Shown here: positions 32,267 to 33,417 of the stretch, in pieces
Layout of the letters: every line of letters starts with the position of its first letter
Numbering within the stretch: position 1 is the first letter of the stretch
Assembly (NCBI RefSeq): GCF_023156235.1
Contig: NZ_JAKZAI010000024.1
Span: 1 to 33,417 of the forward strand
DNA: 33,417 nucleotides
DNA from: Marinobacter goseongensis
Lineage (GTDB): Bacteria; Pseudomonadota; Gammaproteobacteria; Pseudomonadales; Oleiphilaceae
Reading direction: 5' to 3'
The notes under the pieces: generated by a model
Databases searched by the model: none
What the model was told of the DNA's origin: nothing
What the model saw: only the letters and a program-made list of their open reading frames with translations
Program-made: the position numbers and the translations under genes

Positions 32267-32632
32267 ATGGGAATGCACGCAACGCAAGCAGAGCTGTTAT
32301 CGCCTGAGGGCCGGAAGGCGCTCAAGGATTCTGTGACCTGGATGGTGCTGGACGTGAGCAAGGCATCCAGCGCTGTAATGGCTATGTCTGAGATGATGCA
32401 GGAATACCTCACCCACAAACAGCGAACACTGGAGTCAATGGAGAACATTGAGTACGGCGTGTGGCTTTGCGGGGAACTTGGCAATCACCAAAAACAGCTA
32501 CTTGAGCGTCTCGAAACGGCCCTGAATCGGTCCGAGTTCGCAGGAGGCCCTGAGAGCCTCCTGGCGGATCGTCCGGGGTTCAGCGACTCATTGAGCGTTG
32601 CCGCCCGTTCCGTTTCACCTGAGGGAATCTAA
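32267..32632 (+). CDS. Hypothetical early protein downstream of the ATPase
   Basis: A 121-residue protein starting at ATG 32267 with GGAAG about 5 nt upstream. The sequence is largely helical (ALKDSVTWMVLDVSKASSAV...) and ends in a Ser/Gly-rich tail. No family recognised. The longer frame from 32174 overlaps the ATPase and is not used. The 237 bp that follow, to 32869, hold no gene but do hold inverted repeats, e.g. CACCTGC (32646) with GCAGGTG (32677). Confidence 0.55.
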   Translation: MGMHATQAELLSPEGRKALKDSVTWMVLDVSKASSAVMAMSEMMQEYLTHKQRTLESMENIEYGVWLCGELGNHQKQLLERLETALNRSEFAGGPESLLADRPGFSDSLSVAARSVSPEGI

Positions 32633-32869
32633 CGCGGGTCTAACGCACCTGCTGAGTGGTGAGGCGGCTGATCGTTGCAGGTGAGCCGTTTTCACCCCTC
32701 AAACCTCAAAATATAGAGGTCTGAATCTCGCCTGAATCTTTTCGGGTCATCTGAGGGTCACCTTCCGTGATTTCCTTGCGAAAGATTTCAGGGGAAAGAA
32801 CCTCCGGCAGCCCCCACCGGATTAAACGCGCACTGAGCGCACACCGATGTAACACAAGGAGCACCAGTT

Positions 32870-33118
32870 ATGAGTGCATTAATCACTCCGGAAGAAAAAA
32901 ATGTCGCTTTGCGAAATGTCGTGACCGAGCAGGACTACGCTGATCGCCTGAAGACGTATGCCCAGAAAAAAGGGACCACCGTTGAGAAGCTGCGGGAGCT
33001 AAGTAAAGAGGATCTGCTCGTAGCCCGACAAATGGGTCACGATCCGGAAGTATATCGTAAGCAGAAACTGGCGGATCTCGCCGAAACTGTCATCAACACC
33101 ATCGGAGGACGTCAGTAA
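32870..33118 (+). CDS. Small phage protein carrying the I-protein C-terminal motif
   Basis: An 82-residue protein starting at ATG 32870, with AAGGAG 9 nt upstream. Residues 44-66 (LSKEDLLVARQMGHDPEVYR) resemble the two motif copies at the end of the protease at 2155-2877 (LTSEELAVCRAMGYTPDEFL), with the same spacing. The rest is helical and charged. Its stop overlaps the next gene start (TAATG). The function of the motif is unknown. Confidence 0.65.
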   Translation: MSALITPEEKNVALRNVVTEQDYADRLKTYAQKKGTTVEKLRELSKEDLLVARQMGHDPEVYRKQKLADLAETVINTIGGRQ

Positions 33119-33340
33119 TGTCACTTCAACAAGCGATTTCTCACTACATTGCTCGGAAAGAGGACTTTGAGAGCAGTGAAGCCCGAGCAGAAGAGATTCG
33201 AACTCAGCTACTGCCAGCAGCTGAACAGGGCATCACCACAGCCAGGGAAACTAAGTCCCAGGCTGAACGAACTCTGCGAGACGCCAAAACGTCTACCGAG
33301 GTTCAGCAGGCAAGCTCAGCCCTGAGAGATGCCGAGCAGG
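33118..33340 (+). pseudogene. 5' part of the IS-split early gene (N-terminal 74 residues)
   Basis: The gene begins at ATG 33118, overlapping the previous stop by one base, with GGAGG upstream. It encodes an Ala/Glu/Arg coiled-coil-type sequence (QAISHYIARKEDFESSEARA...) up to DAEQ, where the IS begins at 33341. Past that point the frame reads into the IS (VLVAN, stop). Its missing 3' part is at 83-411 at the other end of the window: same frame, same GCAGG duplication. The restored product is 183 residues. Confidence 0.75.
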
Positions 33341-33417
33341 TGTTAGTGGCCAATTAAAATGACCCACTACTGGCCATTAATTTTGACCCACCTCCGAGTG
33401 GCCGTCAGGCCACAGAA
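33341..33417. mobile_element. IS21-like element, other terminus (partial)
   Basis: Starts TGTTAGTGGCC immediately after the duplicated GCAGG. Two inverted repeat units follow: GGCCAATTAAAATGACCCAC at 33348 and a GGCCATTAATTTTGACCCAC(C) unit at 33372, again 24 bp apart as at the left window edge but inverted. Exactly 77 bp of IS are present on each side of the window, which looks like the overlap length of a k-mer assembly that stopped at a multicopy IS. Confidence 0.8.

Noticed and set aside
1..33417. The whole window as one large transposon bounded by the inverted GGTGGGTCA repeats
   Set aside because: The repeats face each other, but the IS terminal bases and the GCAGG duplication show that the IS lies outside the window and is inserted in a split gene; the window is its flank, not its cargo.
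1..33417. CRISPR arrays, tRNA or rRNA genes
   Set aside because: No regularly spaced repeats with spacers and no cloverleaf or rRNA-like sequence was seen on either strand.

Overview
The window reads as DNA from a marine gammaproteobacterium, most likely Marinobacter. The strongest pointer is a full-length wax ester synthase (3817-5184) that matches the Marinobacter WS1-type enzyme as I remember it. The rest of the chromosomal set also fits: RND efflux, assimilatory nitrite reductase, Hcp, TonB-ExbB-ExbD and a large diguanylate cyclase.

Layout. (1) 1-77 and 33341-33417 are the two opposite ends of one IS21-like element. (2) 78-about 3740 and about 25600-33340 are parts of a Mu/B3/BcepMu-like transposable element. 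Its early half (right side of the window) holds a leftward repressor plus membrane protein, a Ner-like protein, several small regulators, a D,D(35)E transposase and an AAA+ ATPase. Its remaining part (left side) holds two related Mor/C-like activators, a Mu I-type protease and two copies of a structured repeat of about 160 bp. No lysis, portal, capsid or tail genes are present. (3) About 3740-25600 is GC-rich chromosomal DNA: wax ester synthase; an RND pump; nirD-nirB with a divergent NIT-ANTAR antiterminator; SprT; Hcp; a PP2C/Ser-Thr kinase fusion behind a nitrite channel; a Fur-box-controlled exbB-exbD-exbD-tonB operon; a PAS-GGDEF protein; TauE/SafE; and a lytic transglycosylase.

Topology. 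The last bases and the first bases of the window are the two flanks of the SAME IS insertion. Both carry the 5-bp duplication GCAGG, and removing the IS joins the coding frame at 33118-33340 to the one at 83-411 into a single 183-codon gene. The window therefore closes on itself through the IS. It is either a circle (about 33.3 kb plus the IS), a tandem amplification, or a product of two sister copies of the Mu-like element flanking 22 kb of chromosome.

How it works together. The nitrite genes look like an NtrC/sigma54 plus antitermination regulon: -24/-12 promoters, NtrC-type sites about 100 bp upstream, and intrinsic terminators in the leaders of both nirBD and the FNT channel. The Mu-like element keeps a complete transposition and repression module plus late-type regulators and a capsid-maturation-type protease, but no virion genes. 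It is either a decayed prophage or a satellite-like element. The repeat copies, which contain a hairpin with a compensatory base-pair change, are the least explained feature.
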